From positions 1 through 22,751 of the forward strand of contig CAZCOA010000045.1 in the NCBI GenBank assembly GCA_964500225.1: 22,751 nucleotides of DNA, in the 5' to 3' direction. The notes under the pieces were generated by a model. That model had not been told where the DNA came from and did not search any database. It saw only the letters and a program-made list of their open reading frames with translations. Position numbers and translations under genes: made by a program. This document shows positions 16,687 through 22,751 of this stretch, one piece after another. The DNA comes from JAAYDY01 sp964500225. Its GTDB lineage: Bacteria; Planctomycetota; Phycisphaerae; FEN-1346; JAACEH01. Position 1 is the first letter of the stretch, and every line of letters begins with the position of its first letter.

Positions 16687-17643
16687 ATGTCCAGAGGCAA
16701 GTCGCAGTTTGTCTGGACTCGGCGTCACCTGCTCGGGCTCGAGGAGTTGAGCGCCGAGGAGATCGTTCACATTCTGGACACGGCGTCGGGCTTCAAAGAG
16801 ATATCGACGCGCAGTATCAAGAAGGCCCCTGCTCTGCGAGGCAAGGTGGTGGTTCTGCTGTTCTTTGAGCCCTCGACGCGGACGAGCATGAGCTTCAACC
16901 TGGCGGCGCAGCGGTTGAGCGCCGACATTCTCGAGTTCCATATGGAGACCTCGAGCGTCAAGAAGGGCGAGACGCTGATCGACACGGGCCGGAACATCGA
17001 AGCGATGGGGGTGGACATTTTCGTGATCCGTCATGCGGCGGCCGGAGCGCCGCAAATGCTGGCACGGCACACGAACACATGCGTGATCAACGCCGGCGAC
17101 GGGGCACACGAGCACCCGACGCAGGGACTGCTGGACATTTTCACGATTCGGGAGGCCAAGGGTCGGATTGAGGGGCTGAAGGTGGCCATCGTGGGCGACA
17201 TCAGCCATAGCCGCGTGGCCCGCAGCAACATCTGGGGCCTGACGAAGCTGGGGGCCGAGGTGACGCTGGTGGGACCTCCGACGCAGTTGCCGACCGGACT
17301 GGCCGGCGAACGGTGCAGGCTCTCGTACGACCTGGACAGCGTGCTTCCGGAAATGGATGTGGTGAATCTGCTGCGCATTCAGCGTGAGCGACAGGGATCG
17401 AACAGCTTCCCGAGCATCCGCGAGTATAGCCGGTTGTTCGGGATGAACGCGGAGCGGCTGAGCCGGTGCAAGAAGGATGTGCTGATCATGCACCCTGGGC
17501 CGATCAATCGCGGGGTGGAAATTACGAGCGACGTGGCCGACGGGCCGCACAGCGCGATTCTTCAGCAGGTGACCAACGGCGTGGCGATTCGGATGGCGGT
17601 GATGTACCTGGTGGCCGGAGCGAAGCCGGAAAAGGGGAACTAG
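16687..17643 (+). CDS. pyrB: Aspartate carbamoyltransferase catalytic subunit
   Basis: It catalyses the first committed step of pyrimidine synthesis, carbamoyl phosphate plus aspartate to carbamoyl aspartate. The 318-residue protein has the carbamoyl-phosphate loop STRTS (63-67), the 80s-loop Ser-Val-Lys-Lys (SSVKKGE), GDGAHEHPTQ (HPTQ at 143-146), the LLRIQRER segment and HPGPINRG near the end. All expected catalytic residues are visible. ATG 16687 is chosen over 16672 because GAGGA (16674-16678) lies 8 bases upstream. It follows pyrR by 30 bases and precedes pyrC by 4. No pyrI regulatory subunit is present, so it probably acts as an unregulated trimer or together with the dihydroorotase. 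Confidence 0.96.
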   Translation: MSRGKSQFVWTRRHLLGLEELSAEEIVHILDTASGFKEISTRSIKKAPALRGKVVVLLFFEPSTRTSMSFNLAAQRLSADILEFHMETSSVKKGETLIDTGRNIEAMGVDIFVIRHAAAGAPQMLARHTNTCVINAGDGAHEHPTQGLLDIFTIREAKGRIEGLKVAIVGDISHSRVARSNIWGLTKLGAEVTLVGPPTQLPTGLAGERCRLSYDLDSVLPEMDVVNLLRIQRERQGSNSFPSIREYSRLFGMNAERLSRCKKDVLIMHPGPINRGVEITSDVADGPHSAILQQVTNGVAIRMAVMYLVAGAKPEKGN

Positions 17644-17647
17644 GCGG

Positions 17648-18931
17648 ATGGAGTCCATAGTGATCAAGGGCGGCCGCGTGGTGGATCCGGCCAATGGGGT
17701 GGATGCGGAGTCGGACGTGCTGATCGAAGCGGGTCGGATCGCGCGGATCGGCCGTGGGCTCGATGTCCCGAGCGGGAGCCGCACGATTGACGCCGCGGGC
17801 TGCATCGTGGCGCCCGGGCTGATCGACATGCACGTGCACTTCCGGGAGCCGGGGAGCGAGCACGTGGAGACGATTCCGAGCGGGAGCCGCGCGGCCGTGG
17901 CCGGCGGGTTCACGACCGTCTGCGCGATGCCAAACACGGATCCGTGCGTGGACAACGAGGGGGCGGTGACGTTCGTCATCCGGCGGAGCAAGGCCGCCGG
18001 GTTGGCTCATGTGCTGCCGATCGGGGCGATCACGGTGGGCCGCCAGGGCGAGCAGATGGCCGAGATGGGCCAGATGGTCCGGGCCGGCGCGGTGGCGTTC
18101 AGCGACGACGGGTCGAGCGTGGCCGACAGCGGCCTGCTGCGTCGGTGCATGGCGTACGGGAAGATGTTCGGCAAACCGTTCATCTCGCACGCGGAGGACA
18201 AGTCGCTGGCGGGCACAGGCGTCATGCACGCGGGAAAGGTGTCCGCGTGGCTGGGGTTACCGGGAATTCCGGCGGCGGCCGAGGAAGTGATCGTCGAGCG
18301 CGACATTCGCCTGGCGTCGATGAGCGGCGCGAAGCTGCACATCGCCCACACGTCCACGGCAGGGAGCGTGGACATCATCCGCCGCGCGAAGGCGTCGGGG
18401 GTTGCGGTGACGGCGGAGGTAACGCCGCACCACCTGGCCCTGACGGACGAATGCTGCCGCGGGTTCGATTCGAGATTCAAGATGAACCCGCCGCTGCGGA
18501 CGGCGGCCGATATTGCCGCCCTGAAGCAGGGACTGAAGGACGGGACGATCGACTGCATTGCCAGCGACCACGCGCCGCACGAGCAGGAAGAGAAGGAAGT
18601 GGAGTTTGCGTTCGCGCCGTTCGGGGTGATCGGTCTGGAATCGACCGTGCCGGTGGTAATCCGGGAACTGATCGACACGGGAGTGCTGACGTGGCCGGAG
18701 CTGATCGCGGCCATGTCGCTGAAACCTGCACGGATATTGGGGCTGGACCGCGGCACCCTCGGCGTCGGCGCGGTGGCTGACGTGACGGTGATCGATCCCA
18801 ATTTAGTATGGACTATTGATGCGTCGAAGTTCGAATCCAAGAGCCGCAACTGTCCGTTCGACAGGTGGCAGGTCCGCGGTCGCGCGGTGGCGACGATCGT
18901 TGCCGGCCAGGTGAAGTACCGGCTCGGATGA
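17648..18931 (+). CDS. pyrC: Dihydroorotase
   Basis: It cyclises carbamoyl aspartate to dihydroorotate. The 427-residue length and motifs fit the type I (B. subtilis/Aquifex-like) branch: DMHVHFREPG (H62, H64), the MPNTDP segment, FSDDG, SHAED, HIAHTST and ASDHAPHE. The metal ligands are complete, so the enzyme should be active and not a pseudo-dihydroorotase. It starts 4 bases past the pyrB stop; the nearest ribosome binding site is AGGGG inside the end of pyrB (17633-17637), 10 bases away, so translational coupling is likely. It ends the operon, and a strong hairpin follows. In Aquifex and Thermus, type I dihydroorotases associate with PyrB, which this gene pairing also allows. Confidence 0.95.
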   Translation: MESIVIKGGRVVDPANGVDAESDVLIEAGRIARIGRGLDVPSGSRTIDAAGCIVAPGLIDMHVHFREPGSEHVETIPSGSRAAVAGGFTTVCAMPNTDPCVDNEGAVTFVIRRSKAAGLAHVLPIGAITVGRQGEQMAEMGQMVRAGAVAFSDDGSSVADSGLLRRCMAYGKMFGKPFISHAEDKSLAGTGVMHAGKVSAWLGLPGIPAAAEEVIVERDIRLASMSGAKLHIAHTSTAGSVDIIRRAKASGVAVTAEVTPHHLALTDECCRGFDSRFKMNPPLRTAADIAALKQGLKDGTIDCIASDHAPHEQEEKEVEFAFAPFGVIGLESTVPVVIRELIDTGVLTWPELIAAMSLKPARILGLDRGTLGVGAVADVTVIDPNLVWTIDASKFESKSRNCPFDRWQVRGRAVATIVAGQVKYRLG

Positions 18932-18965
18932 GCCGATCCGGAGAATACGGAAGACCACGCGAGAA

Positions 18966-18997
18966 GACGACGCCCGGGCCGAAGCTCAGGCGTCGTC
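18966..18997. terminator. Strong hairpin between pyrC and the convergent PilZ gene, probable terminator
   Basis: GACGACGCC (18966-18974) pairs perfectly with GGCGTCGTC (18989-18997). Inside, GGGC-CGAA-GCTC adds four more pairs after a single mismatch, giving 13 paired positions capped by a CGAA tetraloop. It lies between convergent stops (18931 and 19048). No T-run follows on the plus strand. On the minus strand TCTTCTC follows. It could act in both directions, but without a clear U-tract this remains probable. Confidence 0.5.
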
Positions 18998-19047
18998 CGT
19001 ATCGTGTGTGGGGAAGCGCCGTCGTGGGCTGCCTGATGGTCTCGGTG

Positions 19048-19386
19048 TTACTTCATGCCGAGGTCCACGCGGGGATGAAACGCCAGGGCCACCAGGTGGC
19101 CGTCGCCGTCGCGGGGGATCTCGAAGCGGATGACGCGGCAATCGGTTTCGATGGTTTCGAGGAAATAGGTGTTGGGCGTTTCGCGCGGGATGTTGAGCCG
19201 CGTGCGAACGAAGTCGCCCACGTGCCACGGGACCTCGTCATCGCGGACGCGGCACAGAACTCCGCCATTACAGATGTTTACAGTTCGTGCCTTGATTTCC
19301 TGGGCTGCTTCGTCGCCGAACCAGATCGGCACCGACTTTCCGATGCGATCGAACTGCCGCCGGTCGCTGACATTCGTTCCGGACAT
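19048..19386 (-). CDS. PilZ-domain protein (probable cyclic-di-GMP binder)
   Basis: This single-domain protein has 112 residues. The PilZ signature is recognisable: RxxxR at R10-R14 (RRQFDR) and then NICNGG at 37-42, where the usual (D/N)xSxxG has Cys in place of Ser. The remaining beta strands fit a PilZ barrel (VPWHVGDFVRTRLNIP, DCRVIRFEI, LVALAFHPRVDL). PilZ proteins sense cyclic-di-GMP and adjust motility, secretion or exopolysaccharide production. The partner here is unknown. The start at 19386 has AAAGGAG (19393-19399 on plus) 6 bases upstream; a longer frame to 19446 has no such site. A TTGACC-N17-TATATT promoter lies about 80 bases upstream. The gene is monocistronic. Confidence 0.82.
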   Translation of the reverse strand: MSGTNVSDRRQFDRIGKSVPIWFGDEAAQEIKARTVNICNGGVLCRVRDDEVPWHVGDFVRTRLNIPRETPNTYFLETIETDCRVIRFEIPRDGDGHLVALAFHPRVDLGMK

Positions 19387-19458
19387 ACGGCGCTCCTTTG
19401 GGCCGCGGCTGGCCCCGCACGCACCAAGAGTTGTATTGCCCCCCATGTTTCACCACCG

Positions 19459-19487
19459 AATATAGCACTCGCCTCGTCCGGGGTCAA
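19459..19487 (-). promoter_or_regulatory. Promoter of the PilZ gene
   Basis: On the minus strand, TTGACC (19487-19482) and TATATT (19464-19459) are 17 bases apart. Transcription would start near 19452, about 65 bases before the ATG. GGGG-TCAA-CCCC (19480-19491) overlaps the -35 box and could form a small hairpin at the end of the purD transcript. Confidence 0.65.
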
Positions 19488-19511
19488 CCCCCGTTGCCTG
19501 CCCGTTTTGCA

Positions 19512-20786
19512 TCATCGACGGCGCAAGGCTTTGTCGGCAATGTCGGTGCGGTAGTGTGCGCCTTCAAAGCGGATTCTCTGGACAGCCTCGTAGGCGAGGC
19601 GCTTGGCGTCGGCGATGGTCGCCCCCATGGCGGTCACGCAGAGGACACGGCCCCCGGCGGTGACGATTTTGCCGTCGATCTCGCGGGTGCCCGCCTGGAA
19701 GACCATGACGTTGTCCATGGCTGCAGCGTCGTCGAGGCCGGTAATGACCTTGCCCTTCTGGTACTCGCCGGGATAGCCGGCGGCGGCCACCACGACGCCC
19801 ACGGCGGCCTGTTCGGACCATTCGAGGGTGACCTCGTCGAGGCGTCCGTCGACGGTGGCCTCCATGGCGTCAACGAGGTCGCTCTTGAGGCGCATCATCA
19901 GAGGCTGTGTCTCGGGATCGCCGAAACGGACGTTGAATTCCAGCACTTTGGGCCCGCCGGGCGTCAGCATCACGCCGGCATAGAGCAGGCCGCCGTAGGG
20001 GCACCCCTCGTGGTTCATGGCGTGAACCGTCGGCACCAGGATGTCGCGTTCGATCTGCGACATGATGGCGTCGGTCACGACCGGGGCGGGGCTGTAGGCG
20101 CCCATGCCGCCGGTATTGGGTCCCTTGTCACCGTCGAAGATGGCCTTGTGGTCCTGGCTGGACTCCATGGTATAGATGTTGCGGCCATCGACGAGTGCCA
20201 AGATCGAAGCTTCCTCCCCGGTGAGCTTTTCTTCGATCACGACCTCGTTGCCGGCATCGCCGAAGACACGGTCCACCATGATCTGCTGGACGGCGTCGAG
20301 GGCCTGCTCACGGGTCTCGCAGACGAAGACGCCCTTGCCAAGAGCCTCACCGGAGGCCTTGACGACAAGGGCCTCGTCACGCGTTTCGATGAACTTGCGG
20401 GCGTCCGCGGCTCGCTTGAACGACCGGTACTCGGCGGTCGGCACGGCGTGGTGCCGCAGAAGTTGCTTGCAGAAGCACTTGGACCCTTCGAGCCTGGCCG
20501 CGGCGGCATTCGGGCCGAAAATCCGCAGGCCGGCCTTCTGGAACGCATCGACGATGCCGGCAATGAGCGGCCGCTCGGGCCCCACCACCGTCAGGTCGAT
20601 CTTCTCTTTGCGGGCAAACTCGATCAGAGCCTTCACGTCGTCGGCCGCCAAGGGCACGTTCTCGGCGAACTGGGCGGTTCCGGGATTGCCGGGAGCGGCG
20701 AAAATTTTCTTCACGCGCGGCGACTGAGCTATCTTCCAGGTCAGGGCGTGCTCGCGCCCCCCCGACCCGATGATGAGAATCCTCAT
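19512..20786 (-). CDS. purD: Phosphoribosylamine--glycine ligase
   Basis: This cytoplasmic ATP-grasp enzyme joins phosphoribosylamine and glycine to form GAR, the second step of purine synthesis. The 424-residue length is normal. The N-terminal nucleotide-fold MRILIIGSGGREHAL, VVGPERPLIAGI and IFGPNAAAARLEGSK are typical, as are the ATP-grasp segments SSQDHKAIFDGDKGPNTGGMGAYSPAP, and EFNVRFGDPETQ with the metal-binding Glu and Asn. The C-terminal domain ends VQRIRFEGAHYRTDI. GAGGAG (20795-20800 on plus) lies 8 bases before the ATG. It has its own promoter and no neighbouring pur genes, so it stands alone. Confidence 0.97.
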   Translation of the reverse strand: MRILIIGSGGREHALTWKIAQSPRVKKIFAAPGNPGTAQFAENVPLAADDVKALIEFARKEKIDLTVVGPERPLIAGIVDAFQKAGLRIFGPNAAAARLEGSKCFCKQLLRHHAVPTAEYRSFKRAADARKFIETRDEALVVKASGEALGKGVFVCETREQALDAVQQIMVDRVFGDAGNEVVIEEKLTGEEASILALVDGRNIYTMESSQDHKAIFDGDKGPNTGGMGAYSPAPVVTDAIMSQIERDILVPTVHAMNHEGCPYGGLLYAGVMLTPGGPKVLEFNVRFGDPETQPLMMRLKSDLVDAMEATVDGRLDEVTLEWSEQAAVGVVVAAAGYPGEYQKGKVITGLDDAAAMDNVMVFQAGTREIDGKIVTAGGRVLCVTAMGATIADAKRLAYEAVQRIRFEGAHYRTDIADKALRRR

Positions 20787-20829
20787 TGGTCTGACTCCTC
20801 ATGCGTGTGGGGAACTCTTGATCGCACGG

Positions 20830-20858
20830 ATTCTACGCGCCGCGGCCGGGGCACGCAA
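20830..20858 (-). promoter_or_regulatory. Promoter of purD
   Basis: On the minus strand, TTGCGT (20858-20853) and TAGAAT (20835-20830) are separated by 17 bases. The expected start, near 20823, is about 37 bases before the purD ATG. It sits in the 100-base gap behind the TPR gene. Confidence 0.6.
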
Positions 20859-20886
20859 GGTATTTGACGGGAATCCGCCCGCGGCA

Positions 20887-22473
20887 TCACGGCGCGGAGG
20901 GCTCGGTACGGGGCGACTCGTCATCGGGCGCGGCGGTCTCGGACGACTCGGGCGCGACCGGCCGGACGGGTTCCGGTTGCGAGGGAAGCTCGGGCGACGA
21001 TTCCGGCTCGCGGTCCGCGGCAGGCCGCGACTCGGAGGGCGACTCCTGCGACGGCGAAACGGGTTGCGCCTCCGGCGGCGGAGGCAAGGCTGTGCGCGTT
21101 GTGCCGCCGGTGGGCACGTCGGCCTCGGGCTGGACATGGGTTGCGGACGAGGCCTCGGACTGTTCGTGGGAGGCCGATCGGCCCTCGGGCTCGGCCTGAG
21201 GTTGCGACGGCGATTCGGTCTGGACAGACTCCGCCGGCTCAGTCGCCGGTTCGGGTTCAGGTTCGGGTTGCGGCGTTGCGGCAGGGCGGACAAGACCCAA
21301 TCCGACCAGGATGTCCGTATCGCTGCTGGCAAGTTGGGCATGGCCGGGGAGGGCACGGCGGGCCTCGCGCAGAATGGCCTCGCAACGGGCCATGTCGCCG
21401 CTCTTGGCGGCAGCCTGCATCGCCTTGACGTAGAGGTCGTAGGTCGGGGCGGACCGGGCCATGGCCAGGTAGATGTCGGCTGCGCGGTCATAGCGTCGTG
21501 ACTTTTCCAGGAGCGAGGCATAGAGTCGCTGGTTCTCGACGTTGTCGGGCTGGAGGCGGCGGACCTCCTCGGAGAGCCGGAGGGCGGCCTGGGCGTCGCC
21601 GCGGCGATTGAGGGCGGAGGCCAGGGCAAAAGCCACGGCCGCATGGTCGGGAAACGAGTTGCGAGCGCTACGAAGAACGGTCAGGGCGCGGTCGGGCTGG
21701 CGTGTCTTGTCGTAGGCGTCGGCAAGCATGAGCGAGTACTCGGGAGTCTTGCCGGCGTCGAAGCTGACGGCTTTGACCAGAGAGGCAATGGCCTCGGCAT
21801 GTCGCCCGAGCTGCATGTGTGCGTGCCCGATTCGGCCGCAGAGCTCGGCATCGTGGGCCATGCCGACCTGGGCCTTGAGGTAGAAGTCGAGGGCCTCGGC
21901 ATAGCGTCCGGCGGCGTACGCCTTGTCGCCCTCGGTCCGGAAGGCGGCGAAGTCGGCGTCGCGGCCGCGGAACACCACGATATAGAATGCCACCACCGCG
22001 ACGACCACGACCGCGGCGACGGCAGCCGGGCCCCAGCGACGGCCGGGGGCCACCCGGTCGCCGCCGGCGAGGGCCTCGGGCTTGGGGGCCACGATCGGCA
22101 CGGCGCTGTCGGAGACGTCCAGTTTGTCGAATCGGGGATTGACCAAGTGAGTCCACTGCTGGGCGCCGGTGGTCACGCCGCGCGTCTCGCGGGCGTGAAA
22201 CACGAGGCAGGCTTTCAGTTGCCGTGCGTCGTCCGGGCTGCCACAACGCAGGAGCAGTTCCTTGCCGCGGCCAATGCGGCGGACGCCGACGGTCTGCGGA
22301 TCGACGAGTTGGACGCTTTCGATGTCGGCGACGGCCATTTCGATCCCGTCGGCAATCCAAAAGTGATGCGGAGTGACCTGGGGCCGCACTTTCTGCGGCT
22401 TCTGTCCGCCCGAGGCATCGGCAAGGGTGGCCTTGACGGTCAGCAGAACATGTGAGGCGAGTGGTTTGGCCAT
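20887..22473 (-). CDS. Membrane-anchored TPR protein with Pro/Glu/Ser-rich tail
   Basis: The product has 528 residues. Residues 1-120 form a soluble domain of strands (HHFWIADGIEMAVADIESVQLVD, ELLLRCGSPDDARQLKACL), possibly PH- or FHA-like in style but not recognised. One membrane helix follows at about 149-168 (AAVAAVVVVAVVAFYIVVF). Residues about 172-385 hold five or six TPR repeats (DKAYAAGRYAEALDFYLKA, AHMQLGRHAEAIASLVKAV). The last 130 residues are low-complexity Pro, Glu, Ser, Gln and Ala. With the N-terminus inside, the TPR part would face the periplasm. TPR proteins act as scaffolds; the partner is unknown. ATG 22473 is chosen because protein-like sequence starts there, although its ribosome binding site is poor. 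A longer frame to 22533 is possible but unsupported. Confidence 0.8.
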   Translation of the reverse strand: MAKPLASHVLLTVKATLADASGGQKPQKVRPQVTPHHFWIADGIEMAVADIESVQLVDPQTVGVRRIGRGKELLLRCGSPDDARQLKACLVFHARETRGVTTGAQQWTHLVNPRFDKLDVSDSAVPIVAPKPEALAGGDRVAPGRRWGPAAVAAVVVVAVVAFYIVVFRGRDADFAAFRTEGDKAYAAGRYAEALDFYLKAQVGMAHDAELCGRIGHAHMQLGRHAEAIASLVKAVSFDAGKTPEYSLMLADAYDKTRQPDRALTVLRSARNSFPDHAAVAFALASALNRRGDAQAALRLSEEVRRLQPDNVENQRLYASLLEKSRRYDRAADIYLAMARSAPTYDLYVKAMQAAAKSGDMARCEAILREARRALPGHAQLASSDTDILVGLGLVRPAATPQPEPEPEPATEPAESVQTESPSQPQAEPEGRSASHEQSEASSATHVQPEADVPTGGTTRTALPPPPEAQPVSPSQESPSESRPAADREPESSPELPSQPEPVRPVAPESSETAAPDDESPRTEPSAP

Positions 22474-22549
22474 GGCCTGTCGCGCCGGAAAAGAAAAGGA
22501 TCGGAGCCGCAACTCAACGCTCGGCGGAAGCACTGCCCTGCTCTATCGT

Positions 22550-22579
22550 ACTATAGGCGAGGGGTGGCGGCGGCGTCAA
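22550..22579 (-). promoter_or_regulatory. Promoter of the TPR gene
   Basis: On the minus strand, TTGACG (22579-22574) and TATAGT (22555-22550) are 18 bases apart. Transcription would start near 22543, about 70 bases before the ATG at 22473. Confidence 0.6.
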
Positions 22580-22629
22580 CTGGAATGTGGCGTGCCTCAA
22601 TCGCATATCCTTGGGCGGCTCCTTTGGGC

Positions 22630-22657
22630 TTGCCTTGGCGAAGGTTTTGATTATAAT
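22630..22657 (+). promoter_or_regulatory. Promoter of the tRNA-Thr gene
   Basis: TTGCCT (22630-22635) is followed after 16 bases by a perfect TATAAT (22652-22657). The tRNA begins at 22690, about 26 bases past the expected start, which is a normal 5' leader for RNase P processing. Confidence 0.75.
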
Positions 22658-22689
22658 GCCCCTCCGACAATCAGTTGCCGCACACAGGA

Positions 22690-22751
22690 GCCACCTTAGC
22701 TCAACGGTAGAGCACGGCTTTCGTAAAGCCGGGGTTGTGGGTTCAAATCCC
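22690..22751 (+). tRNA. tRNA-Thr (anticodon CGU), 3' end cut by the window
   Basis: The cloverleaf can be read to base 22751. The 5' acceptor strand is GCCACCT (22690-22696). The D stem is GCTC/GAGC (22699-22702 with 22710-22713) around AACGGTA. The anticodon stem CGGCT/AGCCG (22715-22719 with 22727-22731) encloses TTCGTAA. The variable loop is GGGTT, and the T stem begins GTGGG with loop TTCAAAT and CCC. The anticodon CGT at 22722-22724 reads ACG codons, so it charges threonine. The last T-stem bases, the 3' acceptor strand and any CCA lie outside the window. Confidence 0.93.

Noticed and set aside
1..22751. CRISPR arrays, insertion sequences, prophage or defence genes
   Set aside because: There are no regularly spaced repeats, transposase or integrase motifs, or recognisable defence domains. 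The WYL regulator alone is not evidence of a defence island.

Overview
This is a GC-rich bacterial chromosomal window. The gene content suggests a planctomycete (Planctomycetota, perhaps Phycisphaerae-like): large secreted enzymes with carbohydrate-binding-like modules, a family-123-like glycoside hydrolase, a Cys-variant PilZ protein, and housekeeping nucleotide genes mixed with envelope genes. That assignment is inference from protein style, not from a marker gene. I see no insertion sequence, prophage, CRISPR array or other mobile element. Start codons are generally backed by AGGAGG-type ribosome binding sites, and several promoters fit a sigma70-like TTGxxx-N16-18-TAxxxT pattern.

Positions 1-7400 hold exported proteins. 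They are the start of a secreted protein (minus, cut by the window edge), a two-module carbohydrate-binding-like/transglutaminase-like protein (minus), and, diverging from it, a lipoprotein alkaline phosphatase followed by a large family-123-like glycoside hydrolase (both plus). Together they look like a scavenging set acting on external glycans, peptides and phosphate esters. Positions 7447-8830 hold two related regulators in tandem (minus): a stand-alone helix-turn-helix protein and a full-length HTH-WYL regulator, each with a palindrome upstream.

Positions 8998-13335 (minus) encode one giant integral membrane protein with about 44 predicted membrane helices. Diverging from it is a translationally coupled pair of radical SAM enzymes (13561-16046), the first with a B12-binding-like N-terminus and the second with SPASM-like C-terminal cysteines. 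No known pathway is assigned to them.

Positions 16117-18931 are a compact pyrR-pyrB-pyrC pyrimidine operon with a strong promoter only about 27 bases before the pyrR start. It leaves no room for the classical PyrR attenuator. A strong hairpin separates it from a convergent PilZ-domain gene (minus). Then come purD (minus, purine synthesis) and a membrane-anchored TPR protein with a Pro/Glu/Ser-rich tail (minus), both with their own promoters. The window ends inside a tRNA-Thr(CGU) gene on the plus strand, again with a clear promoter.

Nothing here is a clearly new system. The best candidates for one are the radical SAM pair with the divergent giant membrane protein, and the paired HTH/HTH-WYL regulators.
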